Source of the DNA: Corynebacterium falsenii
GTDB taxonomy: Bacteria > Actinomycetota > Actinomycetes > Mycobacteriales > Mycobacteriaceae
NCBI RefSeq assembly: GCF_020099275.1
Contig: NZ_CP083646.1
Coordinates: 2,418,001-2,482,000, forward strand
Direction: 5' to 3'
Length of the DNA stretch: 64,000 bases
Shown: positions 50,591 through 60,909 of the stretch, piece by piece
How the letters are laid out: every line of letters starts with the position of its first letter
Numbering within the stretch: the stretch's first letter is position 1
Notes under the pieces: model-generated
The model's database searches: none
Told to the model about the DNA's origin: nothing
Seen by the model: the letters and a program-made list of their open reading frames with translations, nothing else
Translations under genes and position numbers: made by a program

Positions 50591-52671
50591 TTGCTGGTGA
50601 TGGCGATGATGTCCTCGCCGAACTGCTCCACCTTGACCGGGCCGATGCCGGGGATGGAGACGAGCTGCGCGGCGGTAGTCGGGACTTTTTCGGTGATGGC
50701 GCGCAAGGTGGCGTCCGTGAGGATGACGTAGGCCGGCACGTTCATCTCCTTGGACAGGTCCGTGCGCCATTGCCGCAGTTCGGTCAGCATGACGTGATCC
50801 GTTTCGGGCGCGTGCTCCCCGCAGCGCCCGAGGATCTTTAGCTCTGGGCTGCCCAGGCGGGCGCCGCAGACCACGCAGGCGTTCTTCGGCGCGCCCGTGG
50901 AGGCCGCGCGGCTGCGCCGGGAGCCGTCTCGCGAGTCGTCCTCGCCGGGGACGAGGCCGTCAAGGAAGCGGGTGCGGCGCCGGTTGGCCTTACCGCCGGG
51001 TTCGGCGGCCAGCGGCCAGGAAAGGTACAGGTGCTCGCGGGCGCGGGTGATGCCCACGTAGAACAGGCGGCGCTCCTCCTCGATGGCATCGGCGGCACCG
51101 GCACCCTTGAGTGCGTAGCGGATGGGCAGGGATCCTTCGGTGAGGCCGACGAGGAACACGGCGTCCCACTCCAGGCCCTTGGCAGCGTGGATGGTCACGA
51201 GGGTCACGCCGTTGATGCGCGGCGGGTTCTTGGATTCCGTGCGTTCTTTGAGCATGCCCATGACGGTGCGCAGTGAGATGCCCACGGTGGAGGTGGAGAC
51301 GATCTCCTCCACGAGGCCCATGAGGGCGCGCAGGGATTGCCAGCGCGCGCGTTCCTGGGCGCCCGTCGGCTCGGTGGTGGTGAGGCCGACGGGGATGAGT
51401 GCGGCGCGGACGGCAGGCACCACGTCGTCTGGCTCGGGGTCGAAGCGCTGGGCGGCCTGATAGATCGCGGCGAGGCCCTCGCGGATTTCCCGGCGCTCGA
51501 AGAACTCGGTGCCGCCCTTGATCTGGTAGCCGATGCCTTCCTGCTCCAGGGCGTATTCCAGCGGGGCCGAGTCGGCGTTGATGCGGTAGAGCACGGCGAT
51601 TTCGCTGGGGCTGGTGCCCTGGTTGATGAGCTTTTTGATCTGCTTGGCTACGCCGACGGCTTCCGCCGTGGCATCGGGGTACTCGGTAAACACCGGTTCG
51701 GGACCGGTGGGGCGCTGGCCCTCGAGCTTCAGCTTTGTTCCTGCCGCCCGCCCGGTGGCCTTGGCGATGACCTTGTTCGCGAGGGTGACGACCTGCGGGG
51801 TGGAGCGGTAGTCGCGGTGCAGGCGCACGGTGGTGGATTCCGGAAAGCGGCTGGTGAAGCCGAGGAGGTAGTCGGGGGTGGCGCCGTTGAAGCTGTAGAT
51901 GGTCTGGTTGGCGTCGCCCACCACGGTGAGGTCGTCGCGCTCCCCCAGCCACGCATCGAGGACGCGCTGTTGCAGCGGGGTGACGTCCTGGTACTCGTCT
52001 ACGACGAAGCTGCGGTAGCGCGAGCGGAACTCGTCCGCGATGCCGGGGTTGGTCTCGATGGCCGCGGCGGTGTGGAGGAGGATGTCGGCGAAGTCGAGGA
52101 TGATCCCCTGCGGGGTGTTTTTCAGCGCCTCGTAGTTGTTGAAGACTTCGACGAATTTCCTGGGGTCCACGGGGCAGTCTCGGCGGCGGGGTTCCACCAG
52201 CGCGGGGTAGTCCTCCGGGGAGACCATGGAGGATTTTGCCCAGTCGATCTCGCCCAGGAGGTCCTTGAGCATCGTGGTTCCGGCATCCACTCCGGCTCCG
52301 CGGGCAGCGCGGGCCACGAGGGGGAACGGGCGGTCGAGGATCTGCTTTGGTATTGATCCTGCGTAGGCGGACCAGAAGTAGTTGAGCTGGCCGAGGGCGG
52401 CGGCGTGGAAAGTCTTGGCCTGCACCTTGGGGATGTTCATGAGCATGAGGCGCTCGCGCAGCTCGGCGGCGGCGCGCTTGGTGAACGTCACGGCGAGGAT
52501 GTGGGCAGGATTGATGAACCCACCGTTCACGAGGTGTGCGATGCGGTGGGTGATGGTGCGGGTCTTGCCTGTTCCAGCGCCCGCGATAATGCTGACGGGA
52601 CCGCGCGGTGCGGTCGCCGCTCGGAGCTGTTCTGGGTCGAGTCCTTCGAGGGGCTGTGTCGCCTGTGTCAC
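50581..52671 (-). CDS. uvrD2: ATP-dependent DNA helicase UvrD2 with HRDC domain
   Basis: 696 residues, start GTG 52669-52671. SF1 motifs: GLDPEQLRAATAPRG (Q), AGAGTGKTRTITHRI (I), DEYQDVTPLQQ (II), GDANQTIYSFNGA (III), HRDYRSTPQVV (IV), VTIHAAKGLEWDAVFLV (V) and YVGITRAREHLYLSW (VI). After a basic linker there is a metal site CVVC-14 residues-CGEH (CxxC/CxxH), then an HRDC domain with TDATLRAITEKVPTT and IPGIGPVKVEQFG. In mycobacteria UvrD2 is essential as an ATPase. Its 3' end overlaps the E1-like gene by 10 nt. Confidence 0.95.
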   Translation of the reverse strand: MTQATQPLEGLDPEQLRAATAPRGPVSIIAGAGTGKTRTITHRIAHLVNGGFINPAHILAVTFTKRAAAELRERLMLMNIPKVQAKTFHAAALGQLNYFWSAYAGSIPKQILDRPFPLVARAARGAGVDAGTTMLKDLLGEIDWAKSSMVSPEDYPALVEPRRRDCPVDPRKFVEVFNNYEALKNTPQGIILDFADILLHTAAAIETNPGIADEFRSRYRSFVVDEYQDVTPLQQRVLDAWLGERDDLTVVGDANQTIYSFNGATPDYLLGFTSRFPESTTVRLHRDYRSTPQVVTLANKVIAKATGRAAGTKLKLEGQRPTGPEPVFTEYPDATAEAVGVAKQIKKLINQGTSPSEIAVLYRINADSAPLEYALEQEGIGYQIKGGTEFFERREIREGLAAIYQAAQRFDPEPDDVVPAVRAALIPVGLTTTEPTGAQERARWQSLRALMGLVEEIVSTSTVGISLRTVMGMLKERTESKNPPRINGVTLVTIHAAKGLEWDAVFLVGLTEGSLPIRYALKGAGAADAIEEERRLFYVGITRAREHLYLSWPLAAEPGGKANRRRTRFLDGLVPGEDDSRDGSRRSRAASTGAPKNACVVCGARLGSPELKILGRCGEHAPETDHVMLTELRQWRTDLSKEMNVPAYVILTDATLRAITEKVPTTAAQLVSIPGIGPVKVEQFGEDIIAITSNYA

Positions 52672-52747
52672 AGAGCCACAGAGTCCTTTCTGACGTGTTT
52701 AGCGTGTTTTGCCGAGCTGGTGAACCTTCAAGCGCTGGGAACGCCGC

Positions 52748-53824
52748 TTAGCTGATCTGTTCCTGGGGCCCAGTATTGGAACGGACGTAGAGGATGCGGT
52801 CGCCGGGCTCCACGGTCTCGGCTTCCGAGGAGTCGATGCGGTAGAGCTCGCCGGAGCGAACCACTCCCAGCACCACGTCCTCCAGCACGCGGGGGTTGCC
52901 GCCCACCTCTTCTTCGAGGACGATGCGCTCAGCAATTGAGAAGCCTTCGTCTGGGCTGAGCAGGTCTTCCATCATTTCGGTCACGGATGGGGTGACGGTC
53001 GCTAGGCCCATGAGTCGGCCTGCGGTTTCTGAGGACACCACCACGGAGTCGGCGCCGGATTGGCGCAGGAGGTGGGAGTTATCGGACTCGCGGACGCTGG
53101 CCACGATGGTGGCGGACGGGGCGATCTCGCGCACGGATAGTGTCACGAGCACGGCGGTATCGTCCTGGTTTGGCGCCACGACCACCGCGCGAGCGCGGTT
53201 GACCCCGGCGAGTTTGAGCACGTCAGAGCGGGTGGCGGTGCCGTGCACGGTCACCAGCCCCTTGGCGCTGGCTTGGTCGAGCACTCCCCGGTCCGTGTCG
53301 ATGACGACGATCTGGGAGGGCGATACGCCGTCCGCCAGCAAGGCCGTGATGGCGGAGCGCCCCTTGGTGCCGTAGCCGATCACGATGGTGTGGTTGCGCA
53401 TGTTCTTCCTCCAGCGCCGGATCATGAGGGTCTTGCGGGATTCCTCGGTGAGGACGGACAGCGTGGTGCCGACCAACAGGATCAGGAACAGGATCCTGGC
53501 TGGGGTTACCACAACGGTGTTGATGAGCCTGGTGTGCTGCGTGATGGGGGCGATGTCGCCGTAGCCGGTGGTCGATAGCGACACGGCCGCGTAGTAGATG
53601 GAGTCCAGCAGCGTGTCCATGTTGGAGTAGCCATCCCGGTCCACGTAGGCCAGGATCGCCACAATGAACACGAGGATGAAGGAGTAGAACATCCTCCGGA
53701 TGATCAGCCACCACGGGCTTTGCACCTGCGTGTTGGGAATCTGGACAACGTTCAGAAGGGCGTGAGGTGGGAGCTCATCCACCTCATCGTCTGCGCGAAC
53801 GCGATCGCGCATCCTATCCCGCAT
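52748..53824 (-). CDS. Potassium channel with TrkA-N (RCK) domain
   Basis: 358 residues. Two membrane helices (about 46-62 and 110-130) flank the pore loop with selectivity filter TTGYGD near residue 91. A cytoplasmic TrkA-N domain begins with GYGTKGRSAITALLADG, which has the NAD-type glycine run, then ATRSDVLKLAGVNRA. A C-terminal TrkA-C-like part ends near residue 350. It likely forms a tetrameric K+ channel gated by a nucleotide. It is placed immediately after AdnB, as Rv3200c follows Rv3201c, and is translated without a gap. Confidence 0.93.
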   Translation of the reverse strand: MRDRMRDRVRADDEVDELPPHALLNVVQIPNTQVQSPWWLIIRRMFYSFILVFIVAILAYVDRDGYSNMDTLLDSIYYAAVSLSTTGYGDIAPITQHTRLINTVVVTPARILFLILLVGTTLSVLTEESRKTLMIRRWRKNMRNHTIVIGYGTKGRSAITALLADGVSPSQIVVIDTDRGVLDQASAKGLVTVHGTATRSDVLKLAGVNRARAVVVAPNQDDTAVLVTLSVREIAPSATIVASVRESDNSHLLRQSGADSVVVSSETAGRLMGLATVTPSVTEMMEDLLSPDEGFSIAERIVLEEEVGGNPRVLEDVVLGVVRSGELYRIDSSEAETVEPGDRILYVRSNTGPQEQIS

Positions 53825-56800
53825 TTACTTGCTCTCCCTTTCGCCCAGGATCTCCTCTAATTCCTCCGCTGTGGGTAGTGTACGCGGTTCGAACGTTTCG
53901 TTAAACGCAACGTAGTGGAAGGCCGCTCGAACGTTGTCCACCGGCACCTCCACCCCGAGCCGGTGGCTGAGGACCTTGGCCCACGCGAGCCGGTACACGG
54001 CCAGCTGCATAGTCGCGGCTTCGAGTTCCTTGCCCACGGGCTTGCGGCCGGTCTTCCAGTCCACGATCATCCAGCCGTCGCGGGGGTCATCGGAGAAGTG
54101 GAACACCGCGTCAATGCGGCCTTCGAACACGCGCCCGCCCAGGGTGACGGAGTAGGCTCCCTCCACCTTGTCGGGCTGCCGGTCGGCCCACTCCGATTGG
54201 AGGAATGCGTCCTTAAGCCGTTGCAGCTGCGGATCCTGATAGGTCGCGTCGGCCGCTCCGGGCAATTGCTCGTCGTCCAACAGGGAGACGTGGTCATACC
54301 GCTGCTCAACCCAGTTGTGGAAGGCCGTTCCGCGTTTTGCGAATGGTTTGGGTTCGAGCGGCACGGGCCGCCTCTTGCGCTTGGCGAACTCCTGCTCGTT
54401 GGCCCGCAGGGCAACCATCTCGGTGGCGGTCAGCCTCACGTCGAGGTTCACGTCCACGGTCGCTCGGGTGCTCTGGTCGAGCTCGTGCAGCAGCAGTTCG
54501 GTCTCTTCGTCCCAGGCCTGCGCCTGCGTGGGTGTGGCCTTATTATCCGAGTTATCCGAGTTATCCGACGCCGCTACGCCTGCATCACCCAGAGCCTTCT
54601 CCTCGGATGCGTCGGGAATGAGGCGTTCAACAATATCCCTGGCTTCGTCCGCTCCTGGTAGCCGCTCGAGGGCGTGGCCACGCGGCCAGAAGGCCTCCCC
54701 GGCGAAGGCATCCTCGATCTCACGGGCTTCCCTGTCCTCTTGGTAGTCCAGGCGCCGCCCGTTGACCTCCGGGGTGGGCAGCATGAGCGAGTGCTCGCGC
54801 GGCAGTGGGTCCTTCTCCCATTCCTTGTCCAGCTTGGCGTAGGTTTTGCCGAGCTCCGACCAGTGTGCGATGCCCTGCCCGTCGCGGTTCTGCTCCAGGT
54901 AGTTGCGCATGAGCACGAAGCACACCGCAGGGTCAACGCCCTTCTTTCCGGTGGAAAACGCCGAACCGGATACCAACAAGACCCGCTCGGTACGGGTGAT
55001 GGCCACGTAGAAGACACGGTCCGATTCCTTGGCCCGAAATTGCTTGAGCTCGTGGACGAACTCCTTGACCGCAGTCGTGTGTTTGCTCCGGTCTTCCACC
55101 CCCGAGATGTCGAGCACCGGCATCGGGGCGGAGTGCTCGTCCGGCTCAGCGTCTCCACGTAGTTCGGTGGGCAGCTGATCGGCAGCGCTGACCCACGTGC
55201 TGTCCCGCGCGTTGACCTGCATCGCATCTTCATACTGGTTGCGGTTGGCGTGCGGTACCGCCACGATGTCCCATTCCAAGCCCTTGGCCTTGTGCACGGT
55301 GAGGATCTGCACCGTATTGGTCTTGGCGACCACTTCCCCGGGTTCCAGGCCGGACTCTTGGTCGTGTGCGGCTCGGAGGTACTCCACCAGGGCAGTGGGG
55401 CTTGCCGAAGAGATCTCCGAAAACTCGCGGACGATGGTGGCGAACTTGTCGAGGTGGCTCGTGCCTAATCCAGCGGAGGGGTCGCGGTACCAGCGGGTGA
55501 GCACCTCGGTGCGCACGCCCATCATGCGTTCAATGTCCGAGATGAGATCCGGTAGCGGCTTGGACAGTGAATTGCGGCGTAGGTGCCCCAGTTCCGCGGA
55601 GAGTTGAGAGATGCGTTCGGCACCGTTCTCACTCATTCCCATGTCGCGGGCGTCGGAGACATCGGCGAGGGCGTCGGCAAGCCCCACCCCGATCTCGCTG
55701 TCATCCGGGATGAGCTTAAGAACCTGGTCCACGAGGTGATCGGGGTAGCCTTCGAGGCCGTACTCCTGAATCTTCTCCTCCCGCCGCTCGTTGTCTATCG
55801 CAGAATCGGCAGCAGAGTCAGCTGAACCAGAGGAGTCCTCAGCCTGTCCATGGGAGCCTCGCGCCGCGACTTGTTCGGCGCGCTTGGCGAGAATCATCAG
55901 GTCAGCCGCGCCGATGTTCCACCGCGGCCCGGTGAGCAATCGCAGCAACGCGACGTCGTCGGAAGGGTCCACAAGAACGCGCAACGCTGCGTACACATCG
56001 GCTACTTCAGGCAGATCCAGCAGGCCCGGCCCGGCCGTCATTTCGGCGGGCACTCCGCGTTCACGAAGCTTCTCGAAGATCGGCACCGCCTGCTTGTTCT
56101 TGCGAATGAGCACGGCGGCCGAGAACGGCTTGATGGTGCTGGGGTCGGTGGCGGCCTTGCGCTGATTGTCGTAGTCCTGCCACAGCTGCTGCAGATTGTC
56201 GGCGAGCCAGGTGAGTTCTTCGTCTTCTTCGTCAAAGAACGCGAGCGACACCTCCCCGTCACCGGCACCGGGTCGGGGTTCGAGGGGTTGCACCATGCGC
56301 CGGCCCTCCATGGACCAGCCGGAGACCTCGTTCGCCAGGTTCAGCACTCCTGCGGGGTTGCGCCAGGATGTCGTGAGCTGAAGCTTGTCGGCCTCGCAAC
56401 CGGTGGAGCTGCGGAAGTCCTGCCGGAACTTCTCCAGGTTGGAGGCCGTCGCGCCACGGAATTGGTAAATGGACTGCATGGGGTCACCCACCGCGGTGAC
56501 CGACAGCGCATCATCCTGCCCGTCGCCGAACAGCCCCCGAAGCAGAACGCGCTGGGCATGCCCGGTGTCCTGATACTCGTCGAGCAGCACCACCCGGAAA
56601 CGGCGGCGCTGCTGCTCTCCGACCATGGGCTGGCGGGTCACCACGTCTGCGGCCAGCGACATCTGCTGTCCGAAGGTCATCAGGTTTCGATCCTCTAGGG
56701 CCTTGCGGTAAGCCTCCACAAGACCAACGAGCTGCACGCGTGCTTGTTGGACGTCCATGAACTTCACGTGGTCATTCGTGAATTCCGTTCGTGCTCGCGA

Positions 56801-57496
56801 CGATCGTGGCAGGTTCTCGAGGTTATCCTTTGCCGCCAGCGAGGCCGCAACGACTTCCTCGGACGAGGCTAAGTGGTTATCCATTTCGGAGGCGAGCTTC
56901 CGCAGACGCTCGATCAGGGTCGCTTGGGAAATCCCCAGCGACATCTCGCCGGTGTAATTGCGCACCACGTCCCGGGCGAGCATCCACTGTTCGGCGTCGC
57001 TGATCAGCCGCCCGGTCGGCTCGATGGGAATGAGCAGTCCGTATTCCCGGACGATATCGCCTGCGTAGGAATCGTACGTGGACACCGTGGGGGCGATGGT
57101 CGCCAGCGCTGCCCGGCGCGGATCCGAGGCAGACAGAGTGTCCATGAATGCGCTCTGCGCCAGCGTCTCCAACCTCCCGCGGACGCGTTCACGCAGCTCA
57201 GCAGCGGCCTTGCGGGTAAACGTGAGGCCCAGCACCTGCTCGGGCAGCACAAAGCCGTTGGCCACGAGCCACACCACGCGCGCCGCCATCGTTTCGGTCT
57301 TGCCGGCGCCTGCACCGGCCACCACGAGGAACGCCCCGTTGGCCGGCGCGCTGATCACGGCCGCTTGCTGGTCGGTCGGCGCGTACTGCTGCCCGAGGAG
57401 CTGGGACAGCTCGGCGGGTGAAATCACCGGCGCATCGGGGGCCGCGTAGGGGCGGTGGTTCATCGGGATGTCCTTGTGTGTCATCGTGGTCGCCAT
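53825..57496 (-). CDS. adnB: AdnB helicase-nuclease subunit
   Basis: 1223 residues, longer than Rv3201c (about 1100). N-terminal UvrD-type helicase: PTDQQAAVISAP, Walker A VVAGAGAGKTETMAAR, DEYQDTGHAQR, GDPMQSIYQFRGATA, TSWRNP, QILTVHKAKGLEWDIVAVP and YVAITRTERVLLVSGSAF. Near the C-terminus a RecB-type nuclease: EGRIDAVFHF, then MIVDWKTGRKPVGKELEAATMQLAVYRLAW read in parts. Insertions around residues 560-580 and 960-980 are Ser/Asp rich. AdnAB resects double-strand ends in mycobacteria in place of RecBCD. Its ATG follows the adnA stop with no gap, and the potassium channel gene follows its stop directly. Confidence 0.94.
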   Translation of the reverse strand: MATTMTHKDIPMNHRPYAAPDAPVISPAELSQLLGQQYAPTDQQAAVISAPANGAFLVVAGAGAGKTETMAARVVWLVANGFVLPEQVLGLTFTRKAAAELRERVRGRLETLAQSAFMDTLSASDPRRAALATIAPTVSTYDSYAGDIVREYGLLIPIEPTGRLISDAEQWMLARDVVRNYTGEMSLGISQATLIERLRKLASEMDNHLASSEEVVAASLAAKDNLENLPRSSRARTEFTNDHVKFMDVQQARVQLVGLVEAYRKALEDRNLMTFGQQMSLAADVVTRQPMVGEQQRRRFRVVLLDEYQDTGHAQRVLLRGLFGDGQDDALSVTAVGDPMQSIYQFRGATASNLEKFRQDFRSSTGCEADKLQLTTSWRNPAGVLNLANEVSGWSMEGRRMVQPLEPRPGAGDGEVSLAFFDEEDEELTWLADNLQQLWQDYDNQRKAATDPSTIKPFSAAVLIRKNKQAVPIFEKLRERGVPAEMTAGPGLLDLPEVADVYAALRVLVDPSDDVALLRLLTGPRWNIGAADLMILAKRAEQVAARGSHGQAEDSSGSADSAADSAIDNERREEKIQEYGLEGYPDHLVDQVLKLIPDDSEIGVGLADALADVSDARDMGMSENGAERISQLSAELGHLRRNSLSKPLPDLISDIERMMGVRTEVLTRWYRDPSAGLGTSHLDKFATIVREFSEISSASPTALVEYLRAAHDQESGLEPGEVVAKTNTVQILTVHKAKGLEWDIVAVPHANRNQYEDAMQVNARDSTWVSAADQLPTELRGDAEPDEHSAPMPVLDISGVEDRSKHTTAVKEFVHELKQFRAKESDRVFYVAITRTERVLLVSGSAFSTGKKGVDPAVCFVLMRNYLEQNRDGQGIAHWSELGKTYAKLDKEWEKDPLPREHSLMLPTPEVNGRRLDYQEDREAREIEDAFAGEAFWPRGHALERLPGADEARDIVERLIPDASEEKALGDAGVAASDNSDNSDNKATPTQAQAWDEETELLLHELDQSTRATVDVNLDVRLTATEMVALRANEQEFAKRKRRPVPLEPKPFAKRGTAFHNWVEQRYDHVSLLDDEQLPGAADATYQDPQLQRLKDAFLQSEWADRQPDKVEGAYSVTLGGRVFEGRIDAVFHFSDDPRDGWMIVDWKTGRKPVGKELEAATMQLAVYRLAWAKVLSHRLGVEVPVDNVRAAFHYVAFNETFEPRTLPTAEELEEILGERESK

Positions 57497-60400
57497 TTAC
57501 ACGACCTGCTTTCCCTCGGGCTGTGCCGGGCACAGCAGTCTTACGGAACAGTGTTGGCAGTGGTCCCCGGGCAGAGCGGGGAAGACGGGCCCGGCAGCGT
57601 GGGGAGCCAGCTGCAGGACGCGCTGCCGGAACTGCTCGGTGGTGTCCTCGCTTCGCGCCCCTTGCTGGCGAATGGTGATGGCCTTGCTCTTGTAGCGCGG
57701 GTACACCAGCGCCGCCCCGGCCGCGTGACCGCGGTGAGGATCCATGGTGACGAGGAATTGGTATGCCTCTAGCTGCGGGCTGTTCTCGGCCGTCTCCCCG
57801 CTCACGGCAGTGGCACCAGTCTTGAAGTCGTAGACATACGTGTCCGCCGTCTCCGTCTGCTCCCCATCACCGCCGCTGGTGGTCATGAGGTCGATCCGGC
57901 CACCGAGCATCACGGTGATGCCATCGTCGGTCTCACCGACACAACCGGTGAGCTTCTGTTCCGTTTCCAGGGTCGTGGATCCGTCTTGCAGGGAGGTGAT
58001 GAAGCCGTGCAGTTTGTCGATGCCCTCGCGCCACTCATCCTGCAGCTGCGTGAGCTTCCACTCGGGTTCCTCGCTGATCGCCGCCAACGCGGTCGACATC
58101 AACGAGTGCGCATCATCCACGCTCAATCCGTCCACGATGGCCTCCGCGATGGCGTGGACCAGGATGCCGATCCGCATCGGCTCCGTATCCTCGGCAACTC
58201 CGCCCTGGTTTTCCAGGAAGGTCCGCAGGGGGCATTCCTCGAGCGACTCGAGCCTCGAGGGGCTCAGCCAAATCTGGTTTTCACGGATAATGGGGCGTTC
58301 GCAGCTCGGATCGGCACTCCCCCACCACTGGTCCGGCGCGGCTCCGTACACCCCTGCTGCGGCCAGTTTGGCCAAATTGCGCGCGGCGGCCTGCCGCTCG
58401 TGCCCGGGACGAGCGGTGTCCATCACCGCATCCCGAAGTTCGGCGATGAGTGGTTCCACCGCGAGCACTCGCGGCAGGTGGTCGCGGTGGTCGGATCGCT
58501 CCGCGTCGTCAGGCTCGGCGCTGTCGCCGTTGATCGACGCCACCACGGGCGCAACGTCCTTCAGGAATCTCGAGGGCACCAGGGCTTCCTCCCCGGAGCT
58601 GCTTACGTAGGCCAAGAGAGTCTTATCCGTGGCGCGACTGATTGCTAGCAGGAACAACCGCCGTTCCTCGTGCACGGCATCGGCCATGCGCGAGATGGGC
58701 GTCCCCGGTTCGATTCCCCGGTCCACGAGATCGACGAGCTCGAGCTGCCCGAACAATCCTCCGACCGTCGGGCCGGCCGGCCAGCTGTCTTCCTGCAATC
58801 CGGTGACCACCACGAATCGCCACTGCCGACCGGCGGCGGCGTGTGCCGGGAGAATCTCCACGGCGTGGGGAACCTCGCCGCGGCGGTCGCGCCCGCCGGT
58901 GGGCAGCTCCTGGCTGCGCACTTCTCGCACCAGGCTTGAGACTCCTGCCTGGGGATTTCGTTCCGCGAAGTCTCCGGCGAGGTCAAATAGGTTCATGACC
59001 GCATCGAGGTCCTGGTCCGCCTGTGCGCCCAGCGTGCCGCCGCGTAGGGCGTGCGCCTGCAGGCGGGTGGATAGCTGCGTGGCCTGCCAGATCTTCCACA
59101 ACACCATTTCCGAGCTCAACCGCTCCCGCACGGCCTCGCGACCCGCAGTGAGCACGGCTTGGAGGCGTTCCACCACGGTGATCTCGCGGGGACCGAAGAA
59201 CTCCGCGACCCACTCGTAGCCGCTCGGGTCCACGAGGTAATCCGCGAGCAGGTCCGCTGCCTGCGGCGGGCGCCCATCGTCGCGCTGGGGCAGTGTCCTC
59301 CCCTCGGCACGGGCGCGTCGTATCGCCCGGGCGACTGCCCGCTGCACCCGTCGCACCATCACCGGATCGGCGCCACCCACAGGGCTTTCCAGGAGGTCTT
59401 GGACCTCCGCAGCCGTGAGACTGCGGTAGCTCGCTTCAACGGCTAGCAGCAGTGTCTTCACCAGTGGTTGCTCGGCCAGGACCACCGCGGTGGGATCGAT
59501 GGTCACGGGAACGTCGTGGTTCATGAGCACCCGCCGGAGCGCTGGGATGTCGCCTGTGCTGCGAACGATCACAGCGATGTCTTCCCAAGCCACGCCGTCG
59601 TGAAGATGTGCGCGGCGGATTGCATCGGCGATCTGCAGGTGCCGAGCGGTGAGGGTGGCGGCCTCGGTCATCTCAATGCTGGGGCTCTGCTCGTGCTCGC
59701 TGCCGCGCAGCGGCACCCGCGTGCTGCTGGCCGGCAGCTCCGCCCGCACGGCGTTAACGGCCTCCGCCGTCTCCGGCGCCAGTCGGTGCGAGGCGCTGAG
59801 CACCACCCGGTAATCATCGTGTGCAGCGTGGCGGTCAAGGAAGTCCTCGCTCGCGCCACGGAAGTGGAACACGCACTGGTCGGGATCGCCCGCGATGAGA
59901 GTGCGCACGCCCGGCACCATGAACGATTCGATGAATGCGGCGCTGGCAGGATCCAAGTTGTGCGCGTCATCCACAAGGATGAGCTTCACCTTGGCGCGCT
60001 GGTCCTCGACAATGCGCTGCCCCTCGGGGCTGTCGAGTGCCGCAAGGGTGGCATGCAAAAGCTCGGAGGCATTGAGGTTGTCTGCCACACCGAGGCGCTG
60101 TACCTGGTTGAACTCCTCCAGGAAGTGCCCGGCTGCCTGCCACATCGGGCGGTGAAAACGCTCTCCATAATCCACCAAGTCCTTAGCGGAGACGTTGCGC
60201 TCCGTTGCGCGCAAAATAAAGTCGCGCAGTTGGCGAGCAAACCCCACATAGCTCAGAGCGGGGACCACGTTCTCCGGCCAGTACCGGTTACCGTCTTGCG
60301 CGGTACCAAGCAATAACTCGCGGATCGCCATGTCGTGTTCGGCACCCGTCATCAATCGCGGGGACGACTCCCCAGCGGCCGCGCGGATGGCCCGATAGAA

Positions 60401-60838
60401 GGCGAACGCCCACGAGTGGACGGAGCGCACCACAGAACCCGTGCTGGCGTAATCATCGTCGCCCGCCAAGCGCGCGAAGATCTGCGCCCGCATCGCCGCC
60501 GCAGCGTCCTTGGACGGAGCGAAGAACATGATGCTGTCGGCGGAACCTCCCGCCACGATGTGGCGCACAGCGGCCTCCACAAGCACAGTTGATTTGCCGG
60601 TGCCGGGGCCACCGAGGACCGCGTAGGGGCGCTCGTAATCAATTTCCCGAGCACCTTCGACAAGCGCCTCCACGAGACCCGAGAACTGGGGAACATCTCC
60701 CCTACTTACCGCGGGCGTCCGAACGAGCCGCACCTGTGGATCCAGGGTGCTACCAACGCGCTTGTCTAGGGCGCTTTTCACGGCATCGGCTTCCTCACGC
60801 TGTGCATCCACTGAGTTCGGCTGGTTCGTCGCAGTCAT
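57497..60838 (-). CDS. adnA: AdnA helicase-nuclease subunit
   Basis: 1113 residues. Helicase part: Walker A AVLGGPGTGKSTVLVEAAV near residue 77, LVDDAHNLDPA near 290 in the motif II place (DDAH rather than DEYQD), GDPDQCVFHFRGAS, and VVVTGLQEDSWPAG further on. The C-terminal nuclease has GGRIDLM and YVYDFKTGA. Four cysteines (one in LEECPLRTFLEN, three in DHCQHCSVRLLCP) bracket the nuclease like the Fe-S site of AddB. It pairs with AdnB, coupled by adjacent stop and start codons. The DDAH motif suggests it is the weaker motor, as found for mycobacterial AdnA. Confidence 0.92.
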   Translation of the reverse strand: MTATNQPNSVDAQREEADAVKSALDKRVGSTLDPQVRLVRTPAVSRGDVPQFSGLVEALVEGAREIDYERPYAVLGGPGTGKSTVLVEAAVRHIVAGGSADSIMFFAPSKDAAAAMRAQIFARLAGDDDYASTGSVVRSVHSWAFAFYRAIRAAAGESSPRLMTGAEHDMAIRELLLGTAQDGNRYWPENVVPALSYVGFARQLRDFILRATERNVSAKDLVDYGERFHRPMWQAAGHFLEEFNQVQRLGVADNLNASELLHATLAALDSPEGQRIVEDQRAKVKLILVDDAHNLDPASAAFIESFMVPGVRTLIAGDPDQCVFHFRGASEDFLDRHAAHDDYRVVLSASHRLAPETAEAVNAVRAELPASSTRVPLRGSEHEQSPSIEMTEAATLTARHLQIADAIRRAHLHDGVAWEDIAVIVRSTGDIPALRRVLMNHDVPVTIDPTAVVLAEQPLVKTLLLAVEASYRSLTAAEVQDLLESPVGGADPVMVRRVQRAVARAIRRARAEGRTLPQRDDGRPPQAADLLADYLVDPSGYEWVAEFFGPREITVVERLQAVLTAGREAVRERLSSEMVLWKIWQATQLSTRLQAHALRGGTLGAQADQDLDAVMNLFDLAGDFAERNPQAGVSSLVREVRSQELPTGGRDRRGEVPHAVEILPAHAAAGRQWRFVVVTGLQEDSWPAGPTVGGLFGQLELVDLVDRGIEPGTPISRMADAVHEERRLFLLAISRATDKTLLAYVSSSGEEALVPSRFLKDVAPVVASINGDSAEPDDAERSDHRDHLPRVLAVEPLIAELRDAVMDTARPGHERQAAARNLAKLAAAGVYGAAPDQWWGSADPSCERPIIRENQIWLSPSRLESLEECPLRTFLENQGGVAEDTEPMRIGILVHAIAEAIVDGLSVDDAHSLMSTALAAISEEPEWKLTQLQDEWREGIDKLHGFITSLQDGSTTLETEQKLTGCVGETDDGITVMLGGRIDLMTTSGGDGEQTETADTYVYDFKTGATAVSGETAENSPQLEAYQFLVTMDPHRGHAAGAALVYPRYKSKAITIRQQGARSEDTTEQFRQRVLQLAPHAAGPVFPALPGDHCQHCSVRLLCPAQPEGKQVV

Positions 60839-60909
60839 GGTTCTAGTGTGTCATGTCAATGAGACACCGTCCCGCGGATCGTCCGCAGGTGTTCGATTTC
60901 TGCGGATTT

